NCBI RefSeq assembly: GCF_020525925.1
Contig: NZ_CP084876.1
Location: 1-64,000 of the forward strand
Reading direction: 5' to 3'
From: Klebsiella quasipneumoniae subsp. quasipneumoniae
Lineage (GTDB): Bacteria > Pseudomonadota > Gammaproteobacteria > Enterobacterales > Enterobacteriaceae
DNA length: 64,000 nt
The stretch's first letter is position 1. Each line of letters opens with the position of its first letter. Under the pieces are notes generated by a model. It searched no databases, was not told the DNA's origin, and was given only the letters and a program-made list of their open reading frames with translations. Positions 21,255 to 34,448 of the stretch are shown here, piece after piece. The translations under genes and the position numbers were made by a program.

Positions 21255-22916
21255 ATGAGTGAGATAGCATTGACGGTCAGCGTACTGGCGCTGGTGGCGG
21301 TGATTGGGCTGTGGATCGGCAATGTCAAAATCCGCGGCGTCGGCTTTGGTATTGGCGGCGTGTTGTTTGGCGGCATTATCGTCGGCCACTTTGTCGATCA
21401 GGCGGGAGTCGCCCTCAGCAGCCCGATGCTGCATTTTATTCAGGAATTCGGCTTGATCCTGTTTGTCTACACCATCGGTATCCAGGTGGGGCCAGGCTTT
21501 TTCGCCTCGCTGCGGGTCTCAGGCCTGCGGCTCAATCTTTTCGCTATCCTGATCGTGATTCTTGGCGGCCTGGTCACGGCGGTGCTGCATAAACTGTTCA
21601 ATATTCCTCTCCCGGTGGTGCTTGGCATCTTCTCCGGCGCGGTGACCAACACGCCGGCGCTGGGGGCCGGGCAGCAAATCCTGCGGGATCTCGGGGTGCC
21701 GTTAGAGGTGGTCGATCAGATGGGGATGAGCTATGCGATGGCGTATCCGTTCGGCATCTGCGGCATTCTGCTGACCATGTGGCTGGTGCGCCTGTTCTTT
21801 CGCATCAATGTCGAGAAAGAGGCCCAGCAATTTGAGGAGAGCAGCGGCAACGGCCATGCCCATTTGCACACCATCAATGTGCGGGTGGAGAACCCCAACC
21901 TCAACCAGATGGCGATTCAGGATGTGCCGATGCTCAACAGCGACAATATCGTCTGTTCGCGACTGAAGCGCGGTGAGCTGCTAATGGTGCCTGCGCCGGG
22001 CACCCTTATCCAGGCCGGCGATCTGCTGCACCTGGTGGGGCGGCCGGAGGATCTGCACAATGCGCAACTGGTGATCGGCCAGGAGGTGGCCACCTCGCTG
22101 TCGACGCGCGGCACCGACCTGAAGGTAGAGCGGGTGGTGGTGACTAACGAGAAAGTGCTGGGGAAGAAAATACGCGATCTTCACGTCAAACAGCGCTATG
22201 ACGTCGTGATCTCCCGGCTTAATCGCGCTGGCGTCGAGCTGGTGGCCAGCAGCAGCGCCAGCCTGCAGTTTGGCGATATTCTTAACCTGGTCGGCCGTCC
22301 GGAGGCGATTGACGCCGTGGCCGCCGAGCTGGGTAACGCCCAGCAGAAGCTGCAGCAGGTTCAGATGCTGCCGGTATTTATCGGCATCGGCCTCGGGGTA
22401 CTGCTGGGATCTATCCCGTTGTTTATTCCCGGCTTCCCCGCCGCCCTGAAGCTCGGGCTGGCCGGGGGGCCGCTGATTATGGCGCTGATTCTCGGGCGCA
22501 TCGGGAGCATCGGCAAGCTGTACTGGTTTATGCCGCCGAGCGCCAACCTGGCGCTGCGCGAGCTGGGGATCGTGCTGTTTCTGGCGGTGGTCGGGCTGAA
22601 ATCGGGGGGCGACTTTGTGGCGACCCTGACCCAGGGCGATGGCCTGAGCTGGATCGCTTACGGCATTTTCATCACCGCCATCCCGCTGCTGACGGTAGGC
22701 ATTCTCGCGCGCATGCTGGCGAAAATGAACTATCTGACGCTGTGCGGCATGCTGGCCGGCTCGATGACCGACCCGCCGGCGCTGGCCTTCGCCAACAATC
22801 TGCACGCCACCAGCGGCGCGGCGGCGCTTTCTTACGCTACCGTCTATCCGCTGGTGATGTTCCTGCGGATTATCACCCCGCAGCTACTCGCCGTGCTGTT
22901 CTGGGGGCTGAGCTAG
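21255..22916 (+). CDS. yidE: AspT/YidE-family putative transporter
   Basis: An integral membrane protein of 553 residues from the aspartate:alanine exchanger family. Start placed at ATG 21255 ([19 protein letters not shown]), as in E. coli. Two hydrophobic halves flank a central cytoplasmic region (about 200-370) with two TrkA-C/RCK-C domains, seen as repeated segments ending [11 protein letters not shown] and [11 protein letters not shown]. The substrate is unknown. Its 3' end overlaps the convergent yidP gene by 33 bp. Confidence 0.92.
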   Translation: MSEIALTVSVLALVAVIGLWIGNVKIRGVGFGIGGVLFGGIIVGHFVDQAGVALSSPMLHFIQEFGLILFVYTIGIQVGPGFFASLRVSGLRLNLFAILIVILGGLVTAVLHKLFNIPLPVVLGIFSGAVTNTPALGAGQQILRDLGVPLEVVDQMGMSYAMAYPFGICGILLTMWLVRLFFRINVEKEAQQFEESSGNGHAHLHTINVRVENPNLNQMAIQDVPMLNSDNIVCSRLKRGELLMVPAPGTLIQAGDLLHLVGRPEDLHNAQLVIGQEVATSLSTRGTDLKVERVVVTNEKVLGKKIRDLHVKQRYDVVISRLNRAGVELVASSSASLQFGDILNLVGRPEAIDAVAAELGNAQQKLQQVQMLPVFIGIGLGVLLGSIPLFIPGFPAALKLGLAGGPLIMALILGRIGSIGKLYWFMPPSANLALRELGIVLFLAVVGLKSGGDFVATLTQGDGLSWIAYGIFITAIPLLTVGILARMLAKMNYLTLCGMLAGSMTDPPALAFANNLHATSGAAALSYATVYPLVMFLRIITPQLLAVLFWGLS

Positions 22917-23630
22917 CGGGCTGTGCGCCTGGACGCGGCGCAGATGGTAGTCCACCTGATACTCGCTGGCGTTGCGGAACATGACCGAATAGTTAAGAAA
23001 CTCGCCGCTGTCGCTGTAGGAAAGGGAGGTAATCCGCAGCAGCGGCATCTGCTCCGGAACGTTCATTGAGCGCGCCAGCTGCCTGTCCGCCAGCACCGGC
23101 GTCAGGGTCTCATAGTTCCCGCTGATGATGATCCCGCACTCCTTCTCAATATAATCAAATTTCGATCCCTCCAGATGGCTCAGCGACAGGTTACGAAACA
23201 GCTTCACCGGCATATAGCTATCCTCCAGCATCAGCGGCTTGCCGTCGACGAAGCGCACCCGCCGCGAGAAGTAGATCCGTTCATCAATTTTAATTCGCAG
23301 CAGGCTGGCGATGGCCGGCGGGGCAGGCATCACTTCGAAGGCCAGCACCTGGCTTACCACCTCTTTACCCTGCTTGCGCAGCACTTCCGCCAGGCCGGTG
23401 AGATTGCTGGTTTCATGATGGACGTCTTTACGCGCCACGTAGGTCCCCGAGCCGTGGCGACGGACCACCAACCCCCAGTCCACCAGCAGGTCGATGGCTT
23501 TGCGGATGGTCATGCGCGCCACCCCGAACTCCTCGGCCAGTTTTTTCTCTCCCGGCAGCGGGCTGCCGATGGAGAAGTCGGCAGAATTCAGCCGCAGCCG
23601 CAGGCGGTCAGCAATGGATTTGTAGATCAC
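22884..23630 (-). CDS. yidP: GntR/UTRA transcriptional regulator YidP
   Basis: A 248-residue HutC-type regulator. Start chosen at GTG 23630 ([19 protein letters not shown]), matching E. coli YidP; an upstream frame adds 29 unsupported residues. The winged helix (1-70, [18 protein letters not shown]) precedes a UTRA ligand domain. It is divergent from the alpha-glucoside PTS genes and is the likely local regulator of aglAB. The 3' end runs 33 bp into yidE on the other strand. Confidence 0.92.
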   Translation of the reverse strand: MIYKSIADRLRLRLNSADFSIGSPLPGEKKLAEEFGVARMTIRKAIDLLVDWGLVVRRHGSGTYVARKDVHHETSNLTGLAEVLRKQGKEVVSQVLAFEVMPAPPAIASLLRIKIDERIYFSRRVRFVDGKPLMLEDSYMPVKLFRNLSLSHLEGSKFDYIEKECGIIISGNYETLTPVLADRQLARSMNVPEQMPLLRITSLSYSDSGEFLNYSVMFRNASEYQVDYHLRRVQAHSPLAQPPEQHGE

Positions 23631-23751
23631 CAGTAGTCCTCTTGTACAGGAAAGAGCGAAGTTATTTTCTTCACCTGTTATTAAAAAATTAGTTTCAAAA
23701 CAAAAGATTATTATCAATTCATTAGATCGATTTCATCCTTTGGCTTATCGA

Positions 23752-23779
23752 TGTCTAACTTTTGTTAACGAAGTAGACA
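23752..23779. promoter_or_regulatory. Inverted repeat in the yidP-aglA divergent region
   Basis: TGTCTA (23752-23757) and TAGACA (23774-23779) flank a GTTAAC palindrome. They lie 122 bp from the yidP start and 150 bp from the aglA start, a plausible binding site for YidP. The remaining 298-bp gap is AT-rich and holds both promoters. Confidence 0.4.
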
Positions 23780-23928
23780 ACTTTGGCCAAATTAAAACCA
23801 TGAAAGCGATCACGAATCGCAACGGCGCGGCATGTTGTTGGACGGGCAAATTCCTATTCTCGAGTGAGGCCGGTAATCAAGAAAAAGAAGGCCATTCACC
23901 CTACGAGTTGTTACATGAGGATTTCCCA

Positions 23929-26870
<2,942 letters not shown>

Positions 26871-26970
26871 TCCCCGCCGTTGACCGGCGCCCTGCGGGGC
26901 GCCGATGCTTCTCCCCGGTTCCTGATTTACGCTATGCTGAAGCCTGCTGCGCGATGAACAAGGAACCGTC

Positions 26971-27318
26971 ATGAAAATCTCCCGCCTCGGCGAAGCGCCT
27001 GATTACCGCTTTTCGCTGGCTAACGAACGCACCTTTCTGGCGTGGATCCGCACGGCGCTCGGTTTTCTTGCCGCTGGCGTCGGTCTTGACCAGCTGGCGC
27101 CAGACTTTGCCACGCCGCTGATCCGTGAAATTCTCGCCCTGCTGCTATGCCTGTTTGCCGGCGGCATGGCCATCTATGGCTATCTGCGCTGGCTGAACAA
27201 CGAGAAGGCGATGCGCCTGAAGCAGGATCTCCCCTATACCCGGACGCTGCTGGTGATTAGCATCCTGCTGCTGGCGGTGGTGGTCGCGGTGATGTTGCTG
27301 GTGCTGTATGGCGGATAA
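26971..27318 (+). CDS. yidH: Inner membrane protein YidH (DUF202)
   Basis: A 115-residue membrane protein with the DUF202 opening DYRFSLANERTFLAWIRTAL and three predicted hydrophobic segments. E. coli YidH is the counterpart. It has no known activity. It overlaps yidG by 11 bp and heads a three-gene unit yidHGF. Confidence 0.92.
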   Translation: MKISRLGEAPDYRFSLANERTFLAWIRTALGFLAAGVGLDQLAPDFATPLIREILALLLCLFAGGMAIYGYLRWLNNEKAMRLKQDLPYTRTLLVISILLLAVVVAVMLLVLYGG

Positions 27319-27670
27319 ACGCCGGGCGCGGCGGGAAAGCGACCCGGGGCTACAGCCAGAGCGCACCTCCCTGGCCTGGTTTCGCACCCTGCTGGGCTAT
27401 GGCGCGCTGATGGCGCTGGCGATTAAGCACAGCTGGCACCGCGCCGGACTGCCGTTCTGGCTGTCGATCGGCGTGCTGGCGTTAGTGGCGGGGATCCTTT
27501 GGGGCTATACCCGCCGTCGTCATCTGATGGACGTCGACGACAGCGATTTTTTACAGCCGCGGGCGGTTCGTGACAAATTTTTGATCGCACTCGCAGTACT
27601 TTCTCTGGCATTCCTGTTTGCTGTTACTCACCTTCAACAGATCGTTTCATTCATTAGGGATATGTCATGA
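27308..27670 (+). CDS. yidG: Inner membrane protein YidG (DUF202)
   Basis: A second DUF202 protein, 120 residues, with the related motif PGLQPERTSLAWFRTLLGYG and three hydrophobic stretches. Paired DUF202 genes are the usual arrangement, suggesting a heteromeric membrane complex; this is inference. It overlaps yidH by 11 bp and yidF by 4 bp. Confidence 0.92.
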   Translation: MADKRRARRESDPGLQPERTSLAWFRTLLGYGALMALAIKHSWHRAGLPFWLSIGVLALVAGILWGYTRRRHLMDVDDSDFLQPRAVRDKFLIALAVLSLAFLFAVTHLQQIVSFIRDMS

Positions 27671-28167
27671 CAGGATGTCCGGCGAATTTGCCTCTCACTC
27701 ATGCCCCCGGCCAGCAACATGACACTCCCTTTCAGGCGGTAGTGGTCGAGGCGGAGCATTGCCGCCAGCCGCAGGCGTTCTATGCGCAGCTGCGTCAACA
27801 GGGGCTTACGGCTATCCATTTTATTCCGCAGCTGGCGGCTGGCGACGCCGCGCTGTGGGGAGAGTTTCTCTGCGCGGTCTTTCACCGCTGGGTGCGGGAA
27901 GATATTGGCCGTATCAATATTTTGCTGTTCAGCGAGACGCTGAGCGCCTGGTGCGGCGAGTTGATAACGCAGGCGGGCGCGCCGGCGGCCAACAGCGCCT
28001 GCTACGGCTGTCCGTGGCTACGCCTGTGCCGCTGCGGCGAACAGGAAGACCCGCTGTGCGCGGGTTACCGGCAGTTCTACGATCTCAGCGGGCCCTATAT
28101 GCGAGTGATGCGGGACCTGCGCCGACAGCAGCGGCCGCCAGAGGCGTTGATGCCGCTGCTGCGCTGA
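27667..28167 (+). CDS. yidF: Cysteine-rich protein YidF
   Basis: A 166-residue cytoplasmic protein resembling E. coli YidF. Its main feature is the cluster CYGCPWLRLCRCGEQEDPLC in the C-terminal third, reminiscent of the auxiliary Fe-S cysteine pattern of radical-SAM maturases, although no CxxxCxxC radical-SAM motif is present. In K-12 a sulfatase gene (yidJ) lies nearby; here yidI-yidL are missing, leaving YidF without that partner. Function unknown. Confidence 0.85.
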   Translation: MTGCPANLPLTHAPGQQHDTPFQAVVVEAEHCRQPQAFYAQLRQQGLTAIHFIPQLAAGDAALWGEFLCAVFHRWVREDIGRINILLFSETLSAWCGELITQAGAPAANSACYGCPWLRLCRCGEQEDPLCAGYRQFYDLSGPYMRVMRDLRRQQRPPEALMPLLR

Positions 28168-28170
28168 AGA

Positions 28171-29499
28171 TTAGCGCCCCTTCGCCAGATACTGCGCCAT
28201 CTCCTCTTCCGGCACCATTCCGCCGCCGGTGGCCCACACCAGGTGGGTCGCCTGCTGCAGCTGTTGCTCACTCAGCCCTTGCAGCTGATGGTACGCTTTG
28301 CTGGCGCAGACGCGCTGCGGCCCGGCCATCCCGGCCAGCGCGGAGGGCTCAAGGCGAATATTTTCCGCTGTCGCCAGCCAGCCCAACATGTCATACATCG
28401 TCTGGTCGTCAAGGGTATAGAACCCGTCGAGCAGGCGCTCCATTGCCCGGCCAACGAAGCCGGACGCCCGGCCGACCGCCAGACCGTCGGCGGCGGTCAG
28501 GTTATCAATGCCTAAATCCTGCACCGCTATCTGGTCATGAAGCCCGGTGTAGACGCCGAGCAGCATGCAGGGAGAGTGGGTCGGTTCGGCGAACAGGCAG
28601 TGAACGTGGTCGCCAAAGGCCAGCTTGAGGCCAAACGCCACGCCGCCGGGGCCGCCGCCGACGCCGCACGGCAGGTAGACGAACAGCGGATGGTCGGCAT
28701 CGACCACCCGTCCGGCTTTGGCGAACTGCGCCTTCAGGCGCTCGCCGGCCACGGCATAGCCGAGGAACAGCGTGCGCGAATTTTCATCGTCGATGAAAAA
28801 GCAGTTCGGGTCGGATTCCGCCGCCTTGCGTCCCTGTTCGACCGCCACGCCGTAGTCCTCTTCATACTCCACCACCGTCACGCCGTGGCTGCGCAGTTTG
28901 GCCTTTTTCCACGCCCGGGCGTCCGCGGACATATGCACGGTAACCTTAAAGCCGATGCGGGCGCTCATGATGCCGATCGACATCCCGAGGTTGCCGGTTG
29001 AGCCGACGGCGATGCTGTACTGGCGGAAGAACTGTTTAAACTCCGGCGTCAGCAATTTGCGATAATCATCTGCGGTAGTCAGCAGCCCGGCCTCGAGCGC
29101 CAGCTTTTCCGCATGGGTCAGCACTTCATAGATGCCGCCGCGCGCTTTGATCGAGCCGGAGATCGGCAGATGGCTGTCTTTTTTCAGCAGCAGTTCGCCG
29201 CCAATCGGCTGGCCGAATTTTTGCTCGAGGCGGTGCTTCATTGCCGGAATGGCGACCACTTCCGATTCGATGATCCCGCCGCTGACGGCCGTTTCCGGGA
29301 AGGCTTCCGCCAGATAGGGCGCGAAGCGCTGAAGGCGGGCATGGGCGTCCTGCACGTCGTCGGCGGTCAGACCGACGTAAGGCAATCCCTCCGCCAGAGG
29401 GGTGGTGGCGGGGTTAAACCAGGTGGTTTCTTTCAGGGCGATCAGATCCTGCACAAGCGGGAAGGTCGCGGTCAAGGTAGTCAATTCAGCGTGTTTCAT
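28171..29499 (-). CDS. dsdA: D-serine dehydratase
   Basis: PLP-dependent lyase that converts D-serine to pyruvate and ammonia. Two ATG codons are adjacent; the second (29499) gives 442 residues, puts the PLP lysine at K118 ([11 protein letters not shown]) as in E. coli, and has better ribosome-site spacing. The glycine-rich phosphate loop CGVGGGPGG is present. The gene follows dsdX by 17 bp and is probably co-transcribed. The stop lies 3 bp from the convergent yidF stop. Confidence 0.96.
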   Translation of the reverse strand: MKHAELTTLTATFPLVQDLIALKETTWFNPATTPLAEGLPYVGLTADDVQDAHARLQRFAPYLAEAFPETAVSGGIIESEVVAIPAMKHRLEQKFGQPIGGELLLKKDSHLPISGSIKARGGIYEVLTHAEKLALEAGLLTTADDYRKLLTPEFKQFFRQYSIAVGSTGNLGMSIGIMSARIGFKVTVHMSADARAWKKAKLRSHGVTVVEYEEDYGVAVEQGRKAAESDPNCFFIDDENSRTLFLGYAVAGERLKAQFAKAGRVVDADHPLFVYLPCGVGGGPGGVAFGLKLAFGDHVHCLFAEPTHSPCMLLGVYTGLHDQIAVQDLGIDNLTAADGLAVGRASGFVGRAMERLLDGFYTLDDQTMYDMLGWLATAENIRLEPSALAGMAGPQRVCASKAYHQLQGLSEQQLQQATHLVWATGGGMVPEEEMAQYLAKGR

Positions 29500-29516
29500 C
29501 ATACGTCTCTTTGCGC

Positions 29517-30854
29517 TCAGATAATGAAAGAAAGCAGGAAGGTGGCGGCCAGTGCAAGTAGCGACGCGATAAAAGTCGCCGTCGTGTAGTACTTGAACGT
29601 TTCACTGAGGCTTGTGCCGCAGTACTGTTTGACCAGCCAGAAGAGGGAATCGGTGACGATCGTGCAGCCAATGGCGCCGGAACCGATAGCAATAGCGATG
29701 ATCTCCGGGCTGACGCCGGGATAGAGCGGCAGCATCGGCGCGACGATGGCGGTGGCGCCCATCATCGCCACGGTGGCGGAGCCGACGGCGGCGTGCAGGA
29801 TAAGCGCCACCAGCCAGGCCAGCAGAATCGGGTGCATATCGAGGTTCGACAGGATCACCGCCAGGCTATCGGCCAGGCCGCTGGATTTTAAGATCGCGTT
29901 GAACGCGCCGCCTGCGCCGATAATCAGCAGGATGTTGGCGATCGACCCAAAGCCATTTTCAGTATGGGTTAGCAGGACGCCCATCCCCATTTGCCGACGA
30001 ATGCCGAGCATGTAATACGCGACAAAGACGGCGATAAACATCGCGGTGATGGGGTTGCCGATAAATTCCAGCACCGTATACAGCGTGCCGCCTTTCGCCA
30101 TGTTCAGTTCGGCGACGGTTTTCACCAGCATCAGGCCAATCGGCAGCAGTACGGTAAACAGCGTGGCGCCGAGCGACGGCAGCGTCGACGCCTCGCGGAC
30201 CTCAAGATTGGCAAATTCGGCCGGGACCGGTTTGTACGGCAGGCGGTTGCCTAACGCTCGGAGAAACAGCGGGCCGCCAACCAGCGAGGCGATCAGACCG
30301 ACCAGCAGGCCATAGACAATTACTGTGCCAATATCGGCGCCCAGTTTGTTAGCGACAAACAGGGCCGCCGGATGCGGAGGGACCACGCAGTGCACCGCCA
30401 TCAGCGCGGTACACAGCGGAATAGCCAGCTTCAGCAGCGAGGTGTTGGTTTTTTTGGCGATGGAGAAGGCCAGCGGGATCAGCAGGACCACGCCGACTTC
30501 GACAAACAGCGTGATGCCGCAGATCAGGCCGACCAGCACCATAATCACGTCCGCCGACAGCCAGCGGCAGCGCTGCAGCGTCAGGCCGATGCGCTCCGCC
30601 GCGCCGGAGACCTCCATCATCTTGCCGAGAATGGTGCCGAGGCCGATCACCGCCGCCAGGAAGCCCAGCGTGCCGCCGATCCCGCTCTCAATGGCGTTGA
30701 CCATCTCCAGCGGCCCCATTCCCATCATCGCGCCGACGAAAAAGCTCGCCAGCAGCAGCGCCAGAAAAGGATGAAACTTCAGTTTGACGATCGTTAAGAC
30801 GATTAACACGATGCTGATCAGCAGCGTGCTCACAACCCAGACTTGCGAACCCAT
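29517..30854 (-). CDS. dsdX: D-serine transporter DsdX (GntP family)
   Basis: Inner-membrane permease of 445 residues; start set at ATG 30854 ([20 protein letters not shown]) to match E. coli DsdX. Numerous membrane segments are visible, with the conserved [11 protein letters not shown] and [13 protein letters not shown] stretches of the gluconate:H+ symporter family. It imports D-serine for DsdA. Divergent from dsdC across 226 bp that should contain the DsdC operator. Confidence 0.95.
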   Translation of the reverse strand: MGSQVWVVSTLLISIVLIVLTIVKLKFHPFLALLLASFFVGAMMGMGPLEMVNAIESGIGGTLGFLAAVIGLGTILGKMMEVSGAAERIGLTLQRCRWLSADVIMVLVGLICGITLFVEVGVVLLIPLAFSIAKKTNTSLLKLAIPLCTALMAVHCVVPPHPAALFVANKLGADIGTVIVYGLLVGLIASLVGGPLFLRALGNRLPYKPVPAEFANLEVREASTLPSLGATLFTVLLPIGLMLVKTVAELNMAKGGTLYTVLEFIGNPITAMFIAVFVAYYMLGIRRQMGMGVLLTHTENGFGSIANILLIIGAGGAFNAILKSSGLADSLAVILSNLDMHPILLAWLVALILHAAVGSATVAMMGATAIVAPMLPLYPGVSPEIIAIAIGSGAIGCTIVTDSLFWLVKQYCGTSLSETFKYYTTATFIASLLALAATFLLSFII

Positions 30855-31080
30855 ATTCCACCTCGCCTGTGAATAATCTGGCCTTATTGAAGCGAGAAAC
30901 CTCATGGGCTGACAAACGATATAAATGGGCTTTAAGGTGAGGAGAATTGAATCAAGTCGGTGATTTGGCTCAAAAACAGACCATTAAACATGCTGTGGGT
31001 CAAATTAATTCACCCTTTAGCGGCAAAACCGGCGTGATTTTTTTATCATCAACAGCCACTGTATTAGCCAGGAGCGCGTG

Positions 31081-32004
31081 ATGGATGTGCTAAAAAACAT
31101 AGGTACCCGGCTGCTGAACGGCTGGCAGCTTTCCAGGCTGTCGACCTTTGAAGTAGCGGCGCGGCACGAGTCGTTTGCCCTGGCCGCCGACGAGCTGGCG
31201 CTCACGCCTGGCGCCGTCAGCCACCGGATTAATCAGCTGGAAGCGGAGCTGGGGATCCTGCTCTTTGTCCGCTCGCATCGTAAAGTTGAGCTGACGCGTG
31301 AAGGTAAGCGGGTCTACTGGGCGCTGAAGTCGTCGCTGGATGGCCTCAATCAGGAGATCCTCGACATCAAAAACCAGGAGCTCTCCGGCAGTCTGACGGT
31401 CTACTCGCGGCCCTCTATCGCCCAGTGCTGGCTGGTGCCGGCTCTGGGAGACTTTACCCGCCGTTACCCGGCCATCTCCCTCACCGTGCTGACCGGCAAC
31501 GAGAACGTTAACCTGCAGCGGACGGGCATCGATCTGGCGATCTATTTTGATGATGCGCCGTCGTCGCAGTTGAGCCACCATTTTCTGATGGATGAGGCGA
31601 TCGTGCCGGTATGTACGCCGAATTACGCGCACCAGCGGCAGTTAATGTCGAATCCGGGCAATCTGCGCCACTGTACCTTGCTCCACGACCGCCAGGCATG
31701 GAGCAACGATTCCGGCACCGATGAGTGGTATAGCTGGGCGCAGCAGTTTGCGGTGGACCTGCCGCCATCGTCGGGCATTGGCTTCGATCGTTCCGATTTA
31801 GCGGCGATCGCGGCGATGAACCACCTCGGGGTGGCAATGGGGCGTAAGCGGCTGGTGCAGAAGCGGCTGGAGAGCGGGGAGTTGATCGCCCCGTTTGGCG
31901 ATATGACGCTGAAATGCCACCAGCACTACTATGTGACCACCCTGCCGGGTCGCCAGTGGCCGAAAATCGACGCCTTTATTGAGTGGCTGCATAGTCTGAC
32001 CTGA
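31081..32004 (+). CDS. dsdC: LysR-type activator of D-serine catabolism DsdC
   Basis: A 307-residue LysR regulator; ATG 31081 is preferred over GTG 31078 because AGGAG sits 6 nt upstream. The winged helix includes FEVAARHESFALAADELALT and the effector domain has the CTLLHDRQAWSNDSGTDEW segment seen in E. coli DsdC. In the presence of D-serine it activates dsdXA. In K-12 the dsd genes sit elsewhere (near emrKY); here they lie between yidF and emrD. Confidence 0.95.
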   Translation: MDVLKNIGTRLLNGWQLSRLSTFEVAARHESFALAADELALTPGAVSHRINQLEAELGILLFVRSHRKVELTREGKRVYWALKSSLDGLNQEILDIKNQELSGSLTVYSRPSIAQCWLVPALGDFTRRYPAISLTVLTGNENVNLQRTGIDLAIYFDDAPSSQLSHHFLMDEAIVPVCTPNYAHQRQLMSNPGNLRHCTLLHDRQAWSNDSGTDEWYSWAQQFAVDLPPSSGIGFDRSDLAAIAAMNHLGVAMGRKRLVQKRLESGELIAPFGDMTLKCHQHYYVTTLPGRQWPKIDAFIEWLHSLT

Positions 32005-32040
32005 AAATGAGCCGGGCTACCCCTCAATGATGTTGGACAG

Positions 32041-32175
32041 GCCGGGTAAGGCGCCAGCCGCCACCCGGCAACATAACGGTACGGCGCCTGATAACCGCCC
32101 GGCGGCGCTGCGCTTGCGCGGGCCTACAGAGGACAGAACGGTAGGCCGGGTAAGGCGTCAGCCGCTATCCGGGGA
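32041..32175. repeat. REP/BIME cluster, dsdC-emrD
   Basis: Three REP-like palindromes: about 32041-32069 (GCCGGGTAAGG...CCACCCGGC), 32095-32125 (CGCCCGGCGGCGCTGCGC...) and 32142-32175 (TAGGCCGGGTAAGG...ATCCGGG). They fill the 184-bp gap between the convergent dsdC and emrD genes. Confidence 0.85.
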
Positions 32176-32188
32176 GCGGCCGCCGCGC

Positions 32189-33373
32189 TTATACCGGCTG
32201 CTGATGATGGGTAAAGCGCGAGGCCAGCGGCAGCCAGCACAGCAGAATCAACAGGCCCATCAGCATCATCAGCAGCCCGAGACTGCCCTGACCGGTTTGC
32301 GGCATCATTGCTGACAGCCATGCCAGCACGCCGGAACCGATATTCTGCAAGCCGCCAACCAGCGCCCCGGCGGTACCGGCGAGGAACGGGAATGGCTCCA
32401 TCGCGCCGCTGGTGGCCAGCGGGAACAGCATGCCGGCGCCAAAGAAGAACAGCGCCGCCGGCACCAGCAGGGTCCAGACGGTCATAACGCCCAGCAGCCC
32501 CGGGATCCACATCATCAGACCCGCCAGCAGGCAGCAGATAACCGATTGCCACATCAGGGTCGGGAAACGCTTGTTAGGCCGGCCGGCAAACCAGGCGCCG
32601 AAGAAGGCGGCCGGGATCGGCAGAATAAACAGAATACTCACCGCCATGCTGCTCAGGCCGAGCACCGCGCCCATCAGTACGCCGGAACAGGCTTCGAATA
32701 CCGCAATCCCCGCCAGGCCGCCGATCAGCATGAGCAGGTAACAGTTAAAGGCGCCGGTGCCGAACAGCGTTTTGTAGCTGGCCAGAAGTTTGGTGCGCGG
32801 CGCGCCCTCCGGGCGCGTTTCCGGCATCCATTTCGCCATGCTAAAGGTCACCCCCGCGCACAGCACCAGCAGGAAGGCGTAACAGGCGCGCCAGTTCCAC
32901 AGGGTGTCGAGGATGCCGCCGAGCAGCGGGGCAATCAGCGGGCTGACCAGAATGCCCATATTTAACAGGCTATTGGCATGACGCAGCTGGGCGCCTTCGT
33001 ACAGATCGCGGGGCAGGGTGCGCGCCATCACGCCGCCGACGCCGGTGCCCATCCCCTGCATGGCGCTGGCGGCGATCAGCACCGGCAGGCTATGGGTGGT
33101 AATGGCTACCAGCGTCGCCAGCATAAAAATCGACATCCCGACGAGGATCACCGGGCGGCGACCCACGCGGTCGGAGAGCGGGCCGTAAAACAGCTGTGAA
33201 ATACCGTAGGTCAGCAGGTAGGCCGCCATTACGCTTTGTACCGCCCCTTCGCGGACGTTCAGCGCGACCGCCATGTCGGCGATGGCCGGAATATAGATGG
33301 TCTGCGCCATCTGGCCGACGGCCACCAGCAGTACCAGCATCAACAACAAATTGAAGTTTTTATGCCGTTTCAT
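32189..33373 (-). CDS. emrD: Multidrug efflux transporter EmrD
   Basis: MFS drug:H+ antiporter of 394 residues, equal to E. coli EmrD. Twelve hydrophobic segments are expected, and the loop 2-3 motif YGPLSDRVGRRPVILVG is clear. It exports uncouplers and other hydrophobic compounds. It converges with dsdC across the REP cluster. The 175-bp upstream gap to the EamA gene holds its promoter. Confidence 0.95.
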   Translation of the reverse strand: MKRHKNFNLLLMLVLLVAVGQMAQTIYIPAIADMAVALNVREGAVQSVMAAYLLTYGISQLFYGPLSDRVGRRPVILVGMSIFMLATLVAITTHSLPVLIAASAMQGMGTGVGGVMARTLPRDLYEGAQLRHANSLLNMGILVSPLIAPLLGGILDTLWNWRACYAFLLVLCAGVTFSMAKWMPETRPEGAPRTKLLASYKTLFGTGAFNCYLLMLIGGLAGIAVFEACSGVLMGAVLGLSSMAVSILFILPIPAAFFGAWFAGRPNKRFPTLMWQSVICCLLAGLMMWIPGLLGVMTVWTLLVPAALFFFGAGMLFPLATSGAMEPFPFLAGTAGALVGGLQNIGSGVLAWLSAMMPQTGQGSLGLLMMLMGLLILLCWLPLASRFTHHQQPV

Positions 33374-33548
33374 GTCGATGAATACTTTGTGAGTAAATAA
33401 AAATTAAGAATATGTGACTGGCACACCCCGTAAACGATGGAGGAATCTACCATATAAAAATGACATAACAACTGCAAAGTGCCGATTGTTGAGGGAATTC
33501 CAGGCAGATTATGTAAACAGGAACGGCAACTAATGTTGCCATTTCAGG

Positions 33549-34382
33549 CTACGCGAGGCGCAGGAGGATCGCCCCGGCGGCAATCCCGCAGGCGGCGACG
33601 ATGCGCAGCGGCATCAGTTGCTCTTTCAGGACGATAAACGCGATCAGCGCGCCGAACAAAATGGAGGTTTCACGCAGCGCGGCGACCACCGCCAGCGGCG
33701 CCTGGGTCATCGCCCACAGCGCCAGGCCGTAGGAGCCCATGGTGCCGATCCCGCCGAGGATACCTTTTCGCCAGTGCAGGCGCAGATAGCGGCTGGCTTC
33801 AGCGCGGCGGGTTATCATTGCCCAACTTAGCAGGCAGAAGCCGTTCATAAAAAAGGTCCACAGGGTGTAGCCCAGCGCCGAGCCCGCCAGCCGGACGCCG
33901 GTGCCATCCACCAGCGTATAGCCGGCGATAAAGCAGGCGTTGATCAGCGCCAGCACGATGCCTTTGCGGGAGCTGGCGAGGCCGTTAAAGGCCATCGCCA
34001 GAATGGCCAGACAGATGACGCCGATACCCAGCCAGGCCAGCGGCGACAAACGATCGCCGAGAAACAGCACGCTTATCGCCGCCACCAGCAACGGGGCAGT
34101 CCCCCGCATCAGCGGATAGGTCTGGCTCATATCCGACACCTGATAGGTCTTCGCCACCAGCACCGTATACACCACCTGTAACGCGCACGACGCCAGCAGA
34201 TAGGGGGCGCTGGCCAGCGTGGGCTGCGGGGCAAAAGGCAGCATCACCAGGGCGAGCAGCGCGGCCGAGCCGCTGACGCCGATCGCCGCGTACATTTTAT
34301 CGCCGCTGGCTTTGACAATAGCGTTCCAGCTGGCGTGCAGCAGGGCGGCGAACAGCAAAATGCAGAATACGGTGAGGGTCAT
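33549..34382 (-). CDS. EamA/DMT-family transporter
   Basis: A ten-helix drug/metabolite transporter with two EamA repeats. ATG 34382 (MTLTVFCILLFAALLHASWN) gives 277 residues; a TTG five codons upstream has no ribosome site. The repeats start near ASWNAIVKASGD and YTLVDGTGVRLAG. The substrate is unknown. The gene lies between emrD and tisB, a place where K-12 has no such gene. It is followed upstream on the same strand by a GNAT gene. Confidence 0.85.
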   Translation of the reverse strand: MTLTVFCILLFAALLHASWNAIVKASGDKMYAAIGVSGSAALLALVMLPFAPQPTLASAPYLLASCALQVVYTVLVAKTYQVSDMSQTYPLMRGTAPLLVAAISVLFLGDRLSPLAWLGIGVICLAILAMAFNGLASSRKGIVLALINACFIAGYTLVDGTGVRLAGSALGYTLWTFFMNGFCLLSWAMITRRAEASRYLRLHWRKGILGGIGTMGSYGLALWAMTQAPLAVVAALRETSILFGALIAFIVLKEQLMPLRIVAACGIAAGAILLRLA

Positions 34383-34448
34383 CGCAGACAGGTTCAACAG
34401 TGAAGGTCACCGGACTGTAACACGCGCCCGCGCTGCCAGCCAGCGGGG

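Noticed and set aside
23740..23928. 63-codon N-terminal extension of aglA
   Set aside because: The extension is in frame but contains Cys/Lys-rich sequence foreign to EIIC proteins. The ATG at 23929 has a ribosome site and matches the family start.
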